Source: a virus
Virus record (IMG/VR): IMGVR_UViG_3300032296_003914
Coordinates: 1 to 22,102 of that record
Length of the DNA: 22,102 nt
Direction: 5' to 3' (one strand)
The notes under the pieces are model-generated. The model saw only the letters and a program-made list of their open reading frames with translations, was not told where the DNA came from and made no database searches. This document shows positions 7,026 to 13,951 of the stretch, in pieces. Every line of letters starts with the position of its first letter. The stretch's first letter is position 1. The position numbers and the translations under genes are program-made.

Positions 7026-7851
7026 CTTTTTGTTTTATTTTATGTAGATTATCTTTTAACCAATTAATTAAAGATATCACTTCATCTTTTAAATAAGGAA
7101 GATCGTATTGAATAATATCTTTTACTACAGGATTACCGTGTGTATCAAGAGCTGTAATCGGGTTATCAAATTTATCTCTACCCACTTCCTCAAATAATAT
7201 GTGATGAATAGTTAATTTTCCAGGTTTTAATCTAGGATTGTGCTTTAAGATTATGTAAAGATATATACTTAATTGTAAAGCATAATGATTAAAATGACAA
7301 TCATCTAAATGTGAGATGGGGGATTGCATTTTTTGTCTCATCCCTTCCCAATTTGTATATCCCTCTAGTTTAATTTCTTTATTTGTTTTATAATCTGTAA
7401 TATTCACTCTACCATTTATAACTTCTACAAGATCGGATTGTCCACAAATACCTGCAGACTTTAAATAAACAAGATGTTCTGGGTACATGCCATTAACTAA
7501 TTTTTGATCTGGAGCATGTTTAATTCCCCCGATTTCGGTAGGTTTAAAAATAGGAATTTCTACACCATCTCTTTGTATTGTAGTGAGTCCACAAATATCC
7601 GCCTCTCTACAATTATGATACCATGTTCCAAGTGATGTAGCCCTGTTAGATTCAGATTTCCAAGCAGCTTTTATTTCTTCAGGAGTCATACCATACCACT
7701 TGCTCTTTTTACTTCTAGAAGATTTTGCAGCTATAACATCTGCATCAAATGGCTGTTTAAAATTAGATATAAGACTAGTAACACTTAACCATGATATATC
7801 CTCATTAATTGATTCGTAGGTGTGATTCTCAGATTTAAATATTAATGCCAT
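7015..7851 (-). CDS. PD-(D/E)XK nuclease (RecB/Cas4-like)
   Basis: 278 residues. The signature of the PD-(D/E)XK superfamily is visible: GTWYHN around residue 75-80 (the conserved upstream His, H79), GICGQSDLVEV (D140), NITDYKTNK (D153 and K155) and the Q-x3-Y motif ALQLSIYLY (Q193/Y197) of RecB-like nucleases. The fold cuts DNA with a metal ion held by the Asp/Glu pair and lysine. Such a nuclease sits among the conserved morphogenesis and replication genes in crAss-like phages, where recombination or DNA end processing is a likely role. No cysteines placed for a Cas4 iron-sulfur cluster are seen in this protein. It is followed (11-base overlap) by a helical protein and preceded with a one-base overlap by a cysteine-rich protein. 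Confidence 0.85.
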   Translation of the reverse strand: MALIFKSENHTYESINEDISWLSVTSLISNFKQPFDADVIAAKSSRSKKSKWYGMTPEEIKAAWKSESNRATSLGTWYHNCREADICGLTTIQRDGVEIPIFKPTEIGGIKHAPDQKLVNGMYPEHLVYLKSAGICGQSDLVEVINGRVNITDYKTNKEIKLEGYTNWEGMRQKMQSPISHLDDCHFNHYALQLSIYLYIILKHNPRLKPGKLTIHHILFEEVGRDKFDNPITALDTHGNPVVKDIIQYDLPYLKDEVISLINWLKDNLHKIKQKDVV

Positions 7852-8177
7852 TATAGTCCTAGTTTTTGATTTAATAAATCTTCTTCTTCTTCTGTTAATT
7901 CAGCTTCCCACTTACTTAAAGGACAATCGGAAGATAAAGATCTAGTTTTTAAATTAAGACTACACCCGCATCCCCCTTTCTTTTCATTACAACAGGGTTG
8001 TGTTCCTGGAACCATACATCCATCACCTTGCTCATCTAGAAGATCACACTCCTTGCAGATTTGCATTCTATGTCGTGCAATTTCCTCTACATCTTCTTTT
8101 TTAAATATAGAATTAGTGATACCTTCAAGAATCGCCCCTTTATTTTTCCATATTTTAATAATGTTATTAAAATTCAT
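7851..8177 (-). CDS. Cysteine-rich probable metal-binding protein
   Basis: 108 residues beginning MNFNNIIKIWKNKGAILEGI. The central part holds ten cysteines in a short span: MQICKECDLLDEQGDGCM, then TQPCCNEKKGGCGCSLNLK and SSDCPL. This spacing (CxxC ... C ... CC ... CxC ... C) suggests two metal sites, zinc most likely and iron-sulfur possible. The C-terminus is a Glu-rich helix (AELTEEEEDLLNQKLGL). The gene shares one base with the nuclease start, so the two are made together; a role as a nuclease partner or as a DNA-binding factor is inference. No domain name is certain. Confidence 0.75.
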   Translation of the reverse strand: MNFNNIIKIWKNKGAILEGITNSIFKKEDVEEIARHRMQICKECDLLDEQGDGCMVPGTQPCCNEKKGGCGCSLNLKTRSLSSDCPLSKWEAELTEEEEDLLNQKLGL

Positions 8178-8182
8178 AAGAT

Positions 8183-8545
8183 TTATTTAAAGCGTTTATT
8201 AATAACTTCTTTTCTTCTTTCTTTTTCAATATTTAGTTTTTCTTTTACAGTTTTCATCATCTCCAACTTTTCTTTATTAGAAACTTTAGCAGCATACTCT
8301 GTTATAGTATTGTTAGATGATTGCTTTATTAGATTTTCATATTTATTAATGTTGTTATCTAATGCTCTTTCCTTTATATAAAAGGAACCAAGATTTTCAA
8401 TCTGAATTGATGATGACTTTAAATTACCTAAATGAAGTCTCACTTTTTTATAATAAAACCCGATTACACTTGTAACAACATCTACAGATTCTCCAATTTC
8501 CATAGCAAAACTAGGAATAAGATCCCTCACTTTACTTGGTTTCAA
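8183..8545 (-). CDS. HU/IHF-fold DNA-binding protein
   Basis: 120 residues, begins MKPSKVRDLIPSFAMEIGES. Two N-terminal helices (VRDLIPSFAMEIGESVDVVTSVIGFYYKKVRLHLG) are followed by SIQIENLGSFYIKERALDN, which matches the HU/IHF 'V-x-I-xx-[FL]-G-[ST]-F-x-[VI]-xx-R' turn at the base of the DNA-embracing arms. The last third (about residues 75-120) is a charged helix rich in K and E (MMKTVKEKLNIEKERRKEV) not found in ordinary HU. IHF-like genes at this position, just upstream of the nuclease and terminase genes, are a known trait of crAss-like phages. It would bend phage DNA, for replication, transcription or packaging. Its start overlaps the wHTH-like gene by 14 bases. Confidence 0.8.
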   Translation of the reverse strand: MKPSKVRDLIPSFAMEIGESVDVVTSVIGFYYKKVRLHLGNLKSSSIQIENLGSFYIKERALDNNINKYENLIKQSSNNTITEYAAKVSNKEKLEMMKTVKEKLNIEKERRKEVINKRFK

Positions 8546-8897
8546 GTGCTAAAAATTTATAGTTTAATAAAACATTACCAGAAGTTTGTACCTTCAAAGA
8601 TGGATTAACCCAAATTTTTTTCTTGCTTTTTCCTTGTTTAATTACAAGATTATTTTTTGCAGCTTTAGCAATTGCGTTTCTTGCTGATTGTGCAGACTTA
8701 AATATTTTTTTATTATGTATATTAATACAGAAATTATTAAGATCTGATTCTCCACTTTCTGCTAAAAGTGTTAAACACTCAAGCTCAGAAGAGCTGAGTA
8801 CAATCCCAGATAAAAAACAATGAGTTAATATCTGAAATTGCACTGCAGCTTTCTTGCTTAACTTAGCAATTTTATCAACTTGATTAACAACAGCCAT
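8532..8897 (-). CDS. Winged helix-turn-helix-like protein
   Basis: 121 residues, begins MAVVNQVDKIAKLSKKAAVQ. The core FQILTHCFLSGIVLSSSELECLTLLAESG looks like the first two helices of a winged helix domain, SAQSARNAIAKAAKNNLVIKQ is a plausible recognition helix ending at the wing, and GKSKKKIWVNPSLKVQ is a plausible basic wing. Proteins of this type accompany IHF-like genes in crAss-like phages. Possible role: DNA-binding regulator or nucleoid factor of the late block. The gene is two bases after the 103-residue acidic gene and overlaps the IHF-like gene. Confidence 0.65.
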   Translation of the reverse strand: MAVVNQVDKIAKLSKKAAVQFQILTHCFLSGIVLSSSELECLTLLAESGESDLNNFCINIHNKKIFKSAQSARNAIAKAAKNNLVIKQGKSKKKIWVNPSLKVQTSGNVLLNYKFLALETK

Positions 8898-8899
8898 GT

Positions 8900-9211
8900 T
8901 TAAACTGTTTCCTTTTTTAATTTCCTTTTAACCTGTTCTGGAATAGTTACTTCATCTCCAACTTTAAATCCAGCTTCTGCAATTTCAGGATTGTTTTTAA
9001 AATCTTCTTCTGTAATTACATGCTTAGACATTTCCTCTGTATTAGGATTTGTCAACTGAGAAATAAAGATTAGAGCTTTTAATTCTTCAGCTCTGTCTTT
9101 TGCAATAGAAGCGTTAAGAGATTGGAGCTTAGCTCTTAGTTCACTGATTTCAATAGATTCAACAAGAAACGCTATTACCTCTTCTCTCGTTGGTTGTTTT
9201 TCTTCTGACAT
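8900..9211 (-). CDS. Uncharacterised acidic helical protein, first gene of the leftward operon
   Basis: 103 residues, begins MSEEKQPTREEVIAFLVESI. The first ~65 residues form a long predicted coiled-coil-like helix (EISELRAKLQSLNASIAKDRAEELKALIF), and the tail contains a short beta-type stretch GFKVGDEVTIPEQVKRKL. No membrane segment. It is the promoter-proximal gene of the block: a Bacteroidota promoter ends about 25 bases before its ATG. Function unknown; small helical proteins here are often abundant virion or scaffold components, but that is inference. Confidence 0.75.
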   Translation of the reverse strand: MSEEKQPTREEVIAFLVESIEISELRAKLQSLNASIAKDRAEELKALIFISQLTNPNTEEMSKHVITEEDFKNNPEIAEAGFKVGDEVTIPEQVKRKLKKETV

Positions 9212-9235
9212 AATTTTATAGTTTTATTTACAATA

Positions 9236-9266
9236 CAAATATACATAAAATGTTTAAATATTCAAA
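9236..9266 (-). promoter_or_regulatory. Bacteroidota-type promoter for the leftward operon
   Basis: Reading leftward there is TTTG (9266-9263), 19 bases, then TATATTTG (9243-9236), an exact match to the Bacteroidota consensus (TTTG or TTG, 17-23 bases, TAnnTTTG). The expected start site would fall about 20 bases upstream of the ATG at 9211. The surrounding DNA is very AT-rich. It should drive the operon from the acidic helical protein to the portal. Confidence 0.75.
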
Positions 9267-9303
9267 ATTTATTTTTATATAATAAATATTATTAATTTAT
9301 TTA

Positions 9304-9329
9304 AATAAAAAAACCGCTTTTCAGCGGTC
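9304..9329 (-). terminator. Intrinsic terminator of the PhoH-like gene
   Basis: On the minus strand, ACCGCT-GAAA-AGCGGT (6 pairs, GNRA loop) is followed by a run of T residues. It begins one base after the PhoH-like stop codon and lies just upstream of the next promoter, separating two leftward transcripts. Confidence 0.85.
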
Positions 9330-9980
9330 TTATTTTCCATATTCATAATCTAGTATTTTACCCACTAGATCACTTCGGTGATTCTCTTTTAGCTTCACCC
9401 ATTTAATATCTGGTATCTTCTTGGATAGTTCAATAGCATATGATAGACCAGTGACCTGGTGTTTAGTATCTTGCTGATCGTTATCTCCGTTTATAATTAT
9501 TTTACCCGTCTTACCCAGCCTAGTCATGATGGCTAGCATTTCAGCCTTAGATAAATTCTGAGCTTCCTCAACTATAAGAACATCGTCAATAGTCTTCCCG
9601 CGTATAAACTGAACAGGATAACCCTGCACTTTACCATCCAATACAAGTTGATTAATTTTTGTTTTATCATAGCATTTTGTTATGTTTTCCATAAAAGCCT
9701 CAAGATAGGGGTTTAGCTTTTCATCTTTTGAACCTGGTAAATAACCAAGACTACTACCCACTTCTATTGTTGCTCTCGTTACATATATTTTCTCACATTC
9801 CTTTTTAAACAGAAAATCTAGAGCTGACTGTGCTGACACAAGACTTTTTCCTGAACCAGCTCTGCCTGTTATAACCACTATTTGGTTTTCTCTTATTAAC
9901 TTCTTGGCCTCCTTCTGCTCCTCATTTAATTGTATTAAATACTTAATTTCATTTTTACGCTCTCTGTTTGTTTCCTTCAT
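9330..9980 (-). CDS. PhoH-like ATPase
   Basis: 216 residues. P-loop GRAGSGKS at residues 39-46, Walker B VLIVEEAQN at about 134-142, and the PhoH-family stretches VTRATIEVG-SSLGYLPGSKDEKLNPY and ITRLGKTGKIIINGDNDQQD in the order and spacing of the family. PhoH proteins are cytoplasmic nucleotide-binding proteins, related to superfamily 1 helicases, and are very common auxiliary genes in tailed phages; proposed roles in RNA or phosphate metabolism are not settled. This is a short single-domain form without an N-terminal PIN domain. It is transcribed on its own: a terminator follows and the divergent region precedes it. No clear consensus promoter was found upstream. Confidence 0.9.
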   Translation of the reverse strand: MKETNRERKNEIKYLIQLNEEQKEAKKLIRENQIVVITGRAGSGKSLVSAQSALDFLFKKECEKIYVTRATIEVGSSLGYLPGSKDEKLNPYLEAFMENITKCYDKTKINQLVLDGKVQGYPVQFIRGKTIDDVLIVEEAQNLSKAEMLAIMTRLGKTGKIIINGDNDQQDTKHQVTGLSYAIELSKKIPDIKWVKLKENHRSDLVGKILDYEYGK

Positions 9981-10450
9981 AGATGGTATTTAGTATATAA
10001 TAGATACAACTATCCCCTGCAAATTTTCCTTATTAGTTGTAAATTTCGTGTGGGCTGTACGTCAGACTATGTCTTACACCTATGTGGAACCTAATACCCC
10101 TGTTATTTCAGGACACTATCCCTATGTGTCATGGTCCACTCCCTCACTTATATTATCAACCTTTTTCGCATCTGTCGGAGAAACCTCAGATCTATTTGAT
10201 CTTACTATCCAACGTCTGACCCACTATTTATCTTTCGACCCTCGTGGGTGATCTCCCTGGTAGGGAGGATGCTATACTACAATTTACAAAAATAAAAACC
10301 CCCCACCAAAAATAAAATTTATTTTATACCCCCGGGTATTATACTACTTGGTATACTACCCCCCACCATGTTAGAGTGTCTGATGGGTCCTAGCTAACAA
10401 CTCCCCCGCCTTTATTTGTCGGTGGTCAAACCCCCACCGCAATTAAGATT
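9981..10450. other. Divergent, GC-richer, hairpin-dense regulatory region without a convincing gene
   Basis: 470 bases separate the leftward and rightward halves of the genome. It can fold into a chain of stems: AGAC/GTCT, GACAC/GTGTC (10109-10130), AGATC/GATCT, ACCCAC/GTGGGT (10219-10250), CTCCCT/AGGGAG (10253-10267), ATACCC/GGGTAT and CGGTGG/CCACCG just before the next gene. Four runs of five or six C occur between 10297 and 10437, three of them as CCCCCACC, and TATACTAC occurs three times (about 10271, 10336 and 10352). A 67-codon rightward frame (GTG at 10048 to TGA at 10251) is open but overlaps the stems and resembles no protein. Candidate roles: divergent control region, replication origin, or a structured RNA. 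Confidence 0.45.
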
Positions 10451-10846
10451 ATGATTATCAAAAAAATCAACAAAGGTGGTAGCCTATTGGTAACTACAAA
10501 CAAGACAGAAGGCAGGGGCCTTCTAAAAGGTATCTTCAGATTCAGTGGACCTGTGTACCACGTCCCTTCACTGAAGTATCTACTTGAGTCTTCTGAAGCA
10601 TCAGAAGATCAAATAGATGCTGTCACCGCATACTTCGAGTCCCTCTCAGTAGGCGATGTCATCAACTGGGATGTAGCCACAGAGGAACCTGTGTACTACA
10701 CCCAGGATAGACACGGGAATGATCTTCCTGAACCCAGGAAGAGCACCCGTCTCTATGCAGACATCGATCTCTCCGCTCTCGAGTCTGCAGTCGCAGAGCA
10801 TTCTGCACCTGCTCCTAAGACTTCTCGCAAGGCTGCGAAGTCTTAA
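10451..10846 (+). CDS. Uncharacterised, probably highly expressed 131-residue protein
   Basis: Begins MIIKKINKGGSLLVTTNKTE. Mixed alpha/beta (residues 10-90) with a C-terminal tail rich in A, P, K and S (HSAPAPKTSRKAAKS) like a flexible, basic DNA- or RNA-contacting tail. No signal or membrane segment. Codon use is clearly unlike the surrounding AT-rich genes, with many C- and G-ending codons (GTC, CTC, TCC, ACC, CAC, GAG), which can mean high expression or recent transfer. The mRNA ends in three consecutive hairpins, the last a very strong terminator, again pointing to an abundant stable transcript. It is the first gene of the rightward half, next to the divergent region. Candidates include an abundant early or virion nucleic-acid-binding protein; the function is not recognised. 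Confidence 0.75.
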   Translation: MIIKKINKGGSLLVTTNKTEGRGLLKGIFRFSGPVYHVPSLKYLLESSEASEDQIDAVTAYFESLSVGDVINWDVATEEPVYYTQDRHGNDLPEPRKSTRLYADIDLSALESAVAEHSAPAPKTSRKAAKS

Positions 10847-10882
10847 GACCTGCGGTCTTTAACCCCCTTCGGGGGGTTTTTT
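10817..10882 (+). terminator. Triple hairpin ending in a strong intrinsic terminator
   Basis: Three stems in series: AAGACTTC/GAAGTCTT (10817-10844) overlapping the last codons, AAGACC-TGC-GGTCTT (10845-10859), and ACCCCC-TTCG-GGGGGT followed by TTTTTT (10862-10882). The last has an ultra-stable C(UUCG)G tetraloop and a clean U tract. Confidence 0.93.
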
Positions 10883-10883
10883 A

Positions 10884-11175
10884 TAGAGAACCACAATAAG
10901 ACTGACTAATCAAAAGGTAATGCAAGTTATTCTTGAGGTTAGTTGGTCTTTTATGTTGGTTATGCAGGACTTAAAGAGTGGCAGAAAACCAGTCAACTAT
11001 ATTATTAACCGGGTTTGAGTAGCACAATACAGCACACAAGGTGCAGTATATAGCTATACATGTAAACAAACTCAAAGGGCATTCCTAGTACAGCGTGATG
11101 TTAGTCCCGTGCACTTGTCTATTCGCTATAGACTACAATGATAGGGAGGAGTATCGTCTTCTCCCTATTTCTTTT
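10884..11175 (+). ncRNA. Gene-free structured island with its own terminator, possible ncRNA
   Basis: About 290 bases with no credible ORF between a strong terminator and another intrinsic terminator (ATAGGGAG/CTCCCTAT, 11141-11168, then TTCTTTT). Stems visible: AAGACTGACTAA with TTAGTTGGTCTT (12 pairs, two G-U) around 10905-10955; TTTGAGT/ACTCAAA enclosing GCAC/GTGC (about 11015-11080); CTAGTA/TGTTAG around GCGTGA (about 11088-11107); GTCTAT/ATAGAC (about 11118-11133). G+C is above that of the neighbouring genes. Being bounded by two terminators, it is either a separate transcript or the leader of the MazG-like operon, whose ATG lies 24 bases after the second terminator. No known family is recognised and no consensus promoter was seen. 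Confidence 0.5.
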
Positions 11176-11198
11176 GATTATTCACATAATAAATATAT

Positions 11199-11417
11199 AT
11201 GGGAAAGTTTAGAGATGAAGGTGATCCAGCTATCACCTTAATGGAAGAATTAGCTGAGGCAATACAGGTTATTGCTAAAAAAAATAGATTTAATGGGGAT
11301 TGGAATGAGATTCCTCCTGGTAAAGACAAAACCAGGTGGGAAGAGCTTAAGTTTGAATTAGAGGACGTTCTCTATCAATGGGAGAGATTACAAAACCAAA
11401 TAAATACAAACCAATGA
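11199..11417 (+). CDS. MazG-like nucleotide pyrophosphohydrolase (short)
   Basis: 72 residues. The MazG/all-alpha NTP pyrophosphohydrolase metal site is visible as LMEELAEAIQV (EExxE-type) near residues 14-24 and, after ~25 residues, ELEDVLYQWE (ExxD) near 53-60. The family dephosphorylates NTP or dNTP to the monophosphate, or in phages alters (p)ppGpp or nucleotide pools. It is compact, lacking the second repeat of full-length MazG, as is common in phages. Its stop codon overlaps the start of the MYG1-like gene by four bases (ATGA), suggesting both are made together and act in nucleotide or nucleic-acid metabolism. Confidence 0.75.
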   Translation: MGKFRDEGDPAITLMEELAEAIQVIAKKNRFNGDWNEIPPGKDKTRWEELKFELEDVLYQWERLQNQINTNQ

Positions 11418-12205
11418 TTACAAAAATTATCACCCACGATGGCATCTTTCACGCTGATGATGTCATGTCTATTGCTCTTATGTTAGAGTTTATTAGACCA
11501 ACCCTTAAAGTAGAGAGAACAAGGAACATCTCTGCTGATGAGTTCACCAACCCAGACATCTGGATTGTGGATGTAGGAGGACAATATGATCAAGTTAATA
11601 ATAACTATGATCACCACCAAGATAATTCATTACCAGCAGCATGTATGCTTGTATTGATAGAGCTGGTTAATCTTGGTAAAATTGATACAGTTATGCATGA
11701 GGAATTGTTTGATGCTGTCTATGAGATATCTGACATTGACTGCAACGGACCAGCAGATAAGAATGGGTTTCAAGTTAACACTCTCATCAAGAGTTTCAAC
11801 TCTATTGAGGATGGTTTTGAACTTGCTGTTGATGTATGTAGGAAATATATACAGTCTTGTAAGGCTAATGCAGCAAAGAGTGAGGAGAGTAAAAAGATAT
11901 GGGATGCAGGTGAGAAGATGAGTAACATCAGAGTGTGTGATGCTTTTCCCATTCATTGGAAACGCTATAAAGAAGAAAACTTTCTGGTCTATCCGCAAGC
12001 AGGTAAATGGAATGTGATTTCAGCAGACTCAGAGAAATTTCCCCTATTAGATTATAATAACGCTGCTGTGTTTATACATGTTAATAGATTTATTGCTGTG
12101 TTTAATAGTAAACAGGAAGCACTTGAGTGTGCTTTTGATAGCGGGTTAGCAATACTCGGGAAACAGAAAATAGAAAAGATTAATAAAATAAAATCAAAAT
12201 TTTAA
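11414..12205 (+). CDS. MYG1/UPF0160 family metal-dependent hydrolase
   Basis: 263 residues from MITKIITHDGIFHADDVMS; an upstream in-frame ATG at 11378 would overlap the MazG-like gene by 40 bases, so the ATGA overlap start is preferred. Family motifs visible: THDGIFHADDVMSIALML (the 'THdGtFHaDE' metal site), WIVDVGGQYD (Asp-containing strand) and NYDHHQ (DHH-like motif), followed by a C-terminal domain with KWNVISADSEKFPLL. These are the hallmarks of MYG1, described in eukaryotes as a 3'-5' RNA exonuclease, and of UPF0160 proteins, related to the DHH phosphoesterases. Phage copies may degrade RNA or small nucleic acids. It is paired with a MazG-like protein and followed by two small membrane protein genes. 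Confidence 0.87.
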   Translation: MITKIITHDGIFHADDVMSIALMLEFIRPTLKVERTRNISADEFTNPDIWIVDVGGQYDQVNNNYDHHQDNSLPAACMLVLIELVNLGKIDTVMHEELFDAVYEISDIDCNGPADKNGFQVNTLIKSFNSIEDGFELAVDVCRKYIQSCKANAAKSEESKKIWDAGEKMSNIRVCDAFPIHWKRYKEENFLVYPQAGKWNVISADSEKFPLLDYNNAAVFIHVNRFIAVFNSKQEALECAFDSGLAILGKQKIEKINKIKSKF

Positions 12206-12207
12206 TT

Positions 12208-12450
12208 ATGAAGAATCAAAAAATAGATGAATGTACTAATATCGGCTTATTCATAATGTTATTGTTGTTCTTGTTCCTCCTATTTTTAGGAGGGGCAGAA
12301 CCAACAGAGTTCAATGAAGATGGATACGACGAGTACAACTACACCATGGATACATATGTCATACCTATTTCAAGATGGGTGTTGTATACCATAGGAACAA
12401 TTGGGGTATTATTAATAATTATAAACGTTTACAAAAAAATCAGAAAATGA
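12208..12450 (+). CDS. Small membrane protein with two transmembrane segments
   Basis: 80 residues, begins MKNQKIDECTNIGLFIMLLL. Two hydrophobic segments, at about 12-29 and 58-73, are separated by an acidic loop EFNEDGYDEYNYTMDTY, so N- and C-termini are probably on the same side of the inner membrane with the acidic loop on the other. No known family. It starts two bases after the MYG1-like stop and its stop overlaps the next gene (ATGA). Possible role in superinfection exclusion or other envelope functions is inference. Confidence 0.7.
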   Translation: MKNQKIDECTNIGLFIMLLLFLFLLFLGGAEPTEFNEDGYDEYNYTMDTYVIPISRWVLYTIGTIGVLLIIINVYKKIRK

Positions 12451-12617
12451 AAAAGAAAATCATTTGTCACAAAATTCATCTTGCTGATATAATCAGCATG
12501 AAAACAGTTGCTATCAGCGCCGGTTTAATTGGTATTGCTATAGTGGCTACTTTGCTGTATGTAATCATCAGTCAGAGAAAACAGATCAATTCCATTAAAG
12601 GAGCAATGACATCATAG
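12447..12617 (+). CDS. Single-span membrane protein, 56 residues
   Basis: Begins MKKKIICHKIHLADIISMKT, starting in the ATGA overlap with the previous gene; a longer upstream frame is a shadow of that gene. One transmembrane helix VAISAGLIGIAIVATLLYVIIS followed by a basic and polar tail QRKQINSIKGAMTS. The pair of overlapping small membrane genes looks like a two-component envelope module. An intrinsic terminator follows 25 bases later. Function not recognised; holin/spanin-like roles are possible but no lysozyme is next to them. Confidence 0.65.
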   Translation: MKKKIICHKIHLADIISMKTVAISAGLIGIAIVATLLYVIISQRKQINSIKGAMTS

Positions 12618-12641
12618 AGGATCAGCGGTGTGTTTACAATC

Positions 12642-12667
12642 GGGCTCACATTGTGGGCCCTTTTTTT
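12642..12667 (+). terminator. Intrinsic terminator
   Basis: GGGCTCAC-ATT-GTGGGCCC (8 pairs, one G-U) followed by TTTTTTT, closing the MazG-like to membrane-protein transcript. Confidence 0.92.
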
Positions 12668-12687
12668 AATCTTTAAAATTTGCAAGT

Positions 12688-13758
12688 ATGCAAAACTTTA
12701 TAATTGAGGAACTTCCTCAAAACGTAAAAGACTTCCTGGATTTGCCACAATCAGCATATAAAAACCTAGTTTATTTCAATGATGTACAATCAGCCTATTG
12801 TTGCAGAGCAAATCTGTTAATAAAAGATGATGGTGTCATCCATTATTCCTATGAAGCGTTAAGAGTTAAAAGAAATAAAAACTCTTTCTACCTAAGAAGC
12901 ACTGAAAAATACGGTTTTACTTTTGACAAAAAACTGAATGTTTGGTTTAAAAAAAGTATTAATGATGTTCCAGGGTTAGCCAAGGTAATGACAATTCTTA
13001 AAATGGATTGGTATGACAGCAGACTATCTAATATTTTAACCAAAGGCGGTTTTGAGAAAATGCTGAAGGGTACTATTACCAACCCAATTGACTTTTGTAA
13101 GAATTATTTAAAATCCTGTAGACTAACCGATGTCAGCCCTAAATTGTTTTATAATTTGTTAGTAAAGAATAGATATCAAAGGTATTCTTTCATGTCTGCT
13201 ATGGAAGTTGCTAAAGATAGAAATCTTTATTTAATGAATTTATTAAAGGACGATGAAAACAAAGAAAGTTATATTGTTAGCCGTGATTATCAAAGAAATT
13301 CAATATTGGAAGATTTGGTTAAACAAGCCCAAATCCTTGATCGTAAAGTTGATTTTGAATGGAGTCTTAAAAGACTCAAATCTGAACACGATACTTGGAC
13401 AAAAGAAATTATGGATATGGAAGGTGAAAATATTGATGATACACCTTTAGATCACATAAAAAAGCTTGATCTTCTTCCAGAAATGACTCTTTTAGATAGT
13501 CAAAAGAAAGTTTGGTCTGAAGGTAAACTTATGAAGCATTGTGTGTATACCAATTACTGGTCACAAATTAAATCTGGTAATTATATTGCTTATCATATTG
13601 AAACTGAAGATGAAAAAGCAACATTAGGTGTTTATGTACACGATGATGTAATAGAATTTAACCAAATTTACGGACCATTTAACAATACTGTTTCTCACGA
13701 TTTAAAAATAAAAATAGAAAACTGGATTAATAACATAAACAAAAAATTAAAAGTATGA
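12688..13758 (+). CDS. PcfJ-domain protein
   Basis: 356 residues, begins MQNFIIEELPQNVKDFLDLP. The N-terminal two thirds are mainly helical (e.g. DWYDSRLSNILTKGGFEKM, VSPKLFYNLLVKNRYQRY). The C-terminal ~100 residues match the PcfJ pattern: SEGKLMKHCVYTNYW (the 'mxhCVxsY'), IKSGNYIAYHIE, ATLGVYV and FNQIYGPFNN. PcfJ proteins occur on plasmids, conjugative elements and many Bacteroidota phages; their biochemical role is unknown. Here the gene follows a terminator and leads a small operon with a lipoprotein and a membrane protein. The ATG lies 21 bases after the terminator; AAAATTTG just before it is close to, but not exactly, a Bacteroidota -7 box. Confidence 0.8.
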   Translation: MQNFIIEELPQNVKDFLDLPQSAYKNLVYFNDVQSAYCCRANLLIKDDGVIHYSYEALRVKRNKNSFYLRSTEKYGFTFDKKLNVWFKKSINDVPGLAKVMTILKMDWYDSRLSNILTKGGFEKMLKGTITNPIDFCKNYLKSCRLTDVSPKLFYNLLVKNRYQRYSFMSAMEVAKDRNLYLMNLLKDDENKESYIVSRDYQRNSILEDLVKQAQILDRKVDFEWSLKRLKSEHDTWTKEIMDMEGENIDDTPLDHIKKLDLLPEMTLLDSQKKVWSEGKLMKHCVYTNYWSQIKSGNYIAYHIETEDEKATLGVYVHDDVIEFNQIYGPFNNTVSHDLKIKIENWINNINKKLKV

Positions 13759-13934
13759 AAAAGATTCTGACAGCCATTATGGTAATAATTTTTCTTAGCA
13801 GTTGTAACCCTTATGTAATTCTTGGTGATGGTGGATGTGGTTCATGGGGTCCGAAACATTTTGAAAAAGACAAAAGACAACAAAACCGAGTGAAAGCAAT
13901 ACATATGAGAAATAGAAGCTTTAGACATTATTAA
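13755..13934 (+). CDS. 59-residue lipoprotein
   Basis: Starts in the ATGA overlap with the PcfJ gene stop. Reads MKKILTAIMVIIFLSSC, a textbook lipoprotein signal with lipobox LSSC (Cys17), then NPYVILGDGGCGSWGP and a basic tail FEKDKRQQNRVKAIHMRNRS. The mature chain of ~43 residues has one extra Cys and ends very positively charged. It should be anchored in the host membrane. Together with the 41-residue lipoprotein and the T9SS-like protein, it makes a third candidate envelope-directed product in this window. Family not recognised. Confidence 0.75.
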   Translation: MKKILTAIMVIIFLSSCNPYVILGDGGCGSWGPKHFEKDKRQQNRVKAIHMRNRSFRHY

Positions 13935-13951
13935 TCTTTAAAATTATTATA

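Noticed and set aside
10060-10080. GTCAGACTATGTCT read as a group I intron R/S motif (either strand)
   Set aside because: The partner GTCTGAC lies 140 bases away with no conserved P3-P8 core between; more simply explained as stems of the structured region.
10048-10251. 67-codon rightward frame starting with GTG
   Set aside because: The frame overlaps a series of strong hairpins, has no relatives that I recognise, and shows no start signal; treated as part of the structured region.
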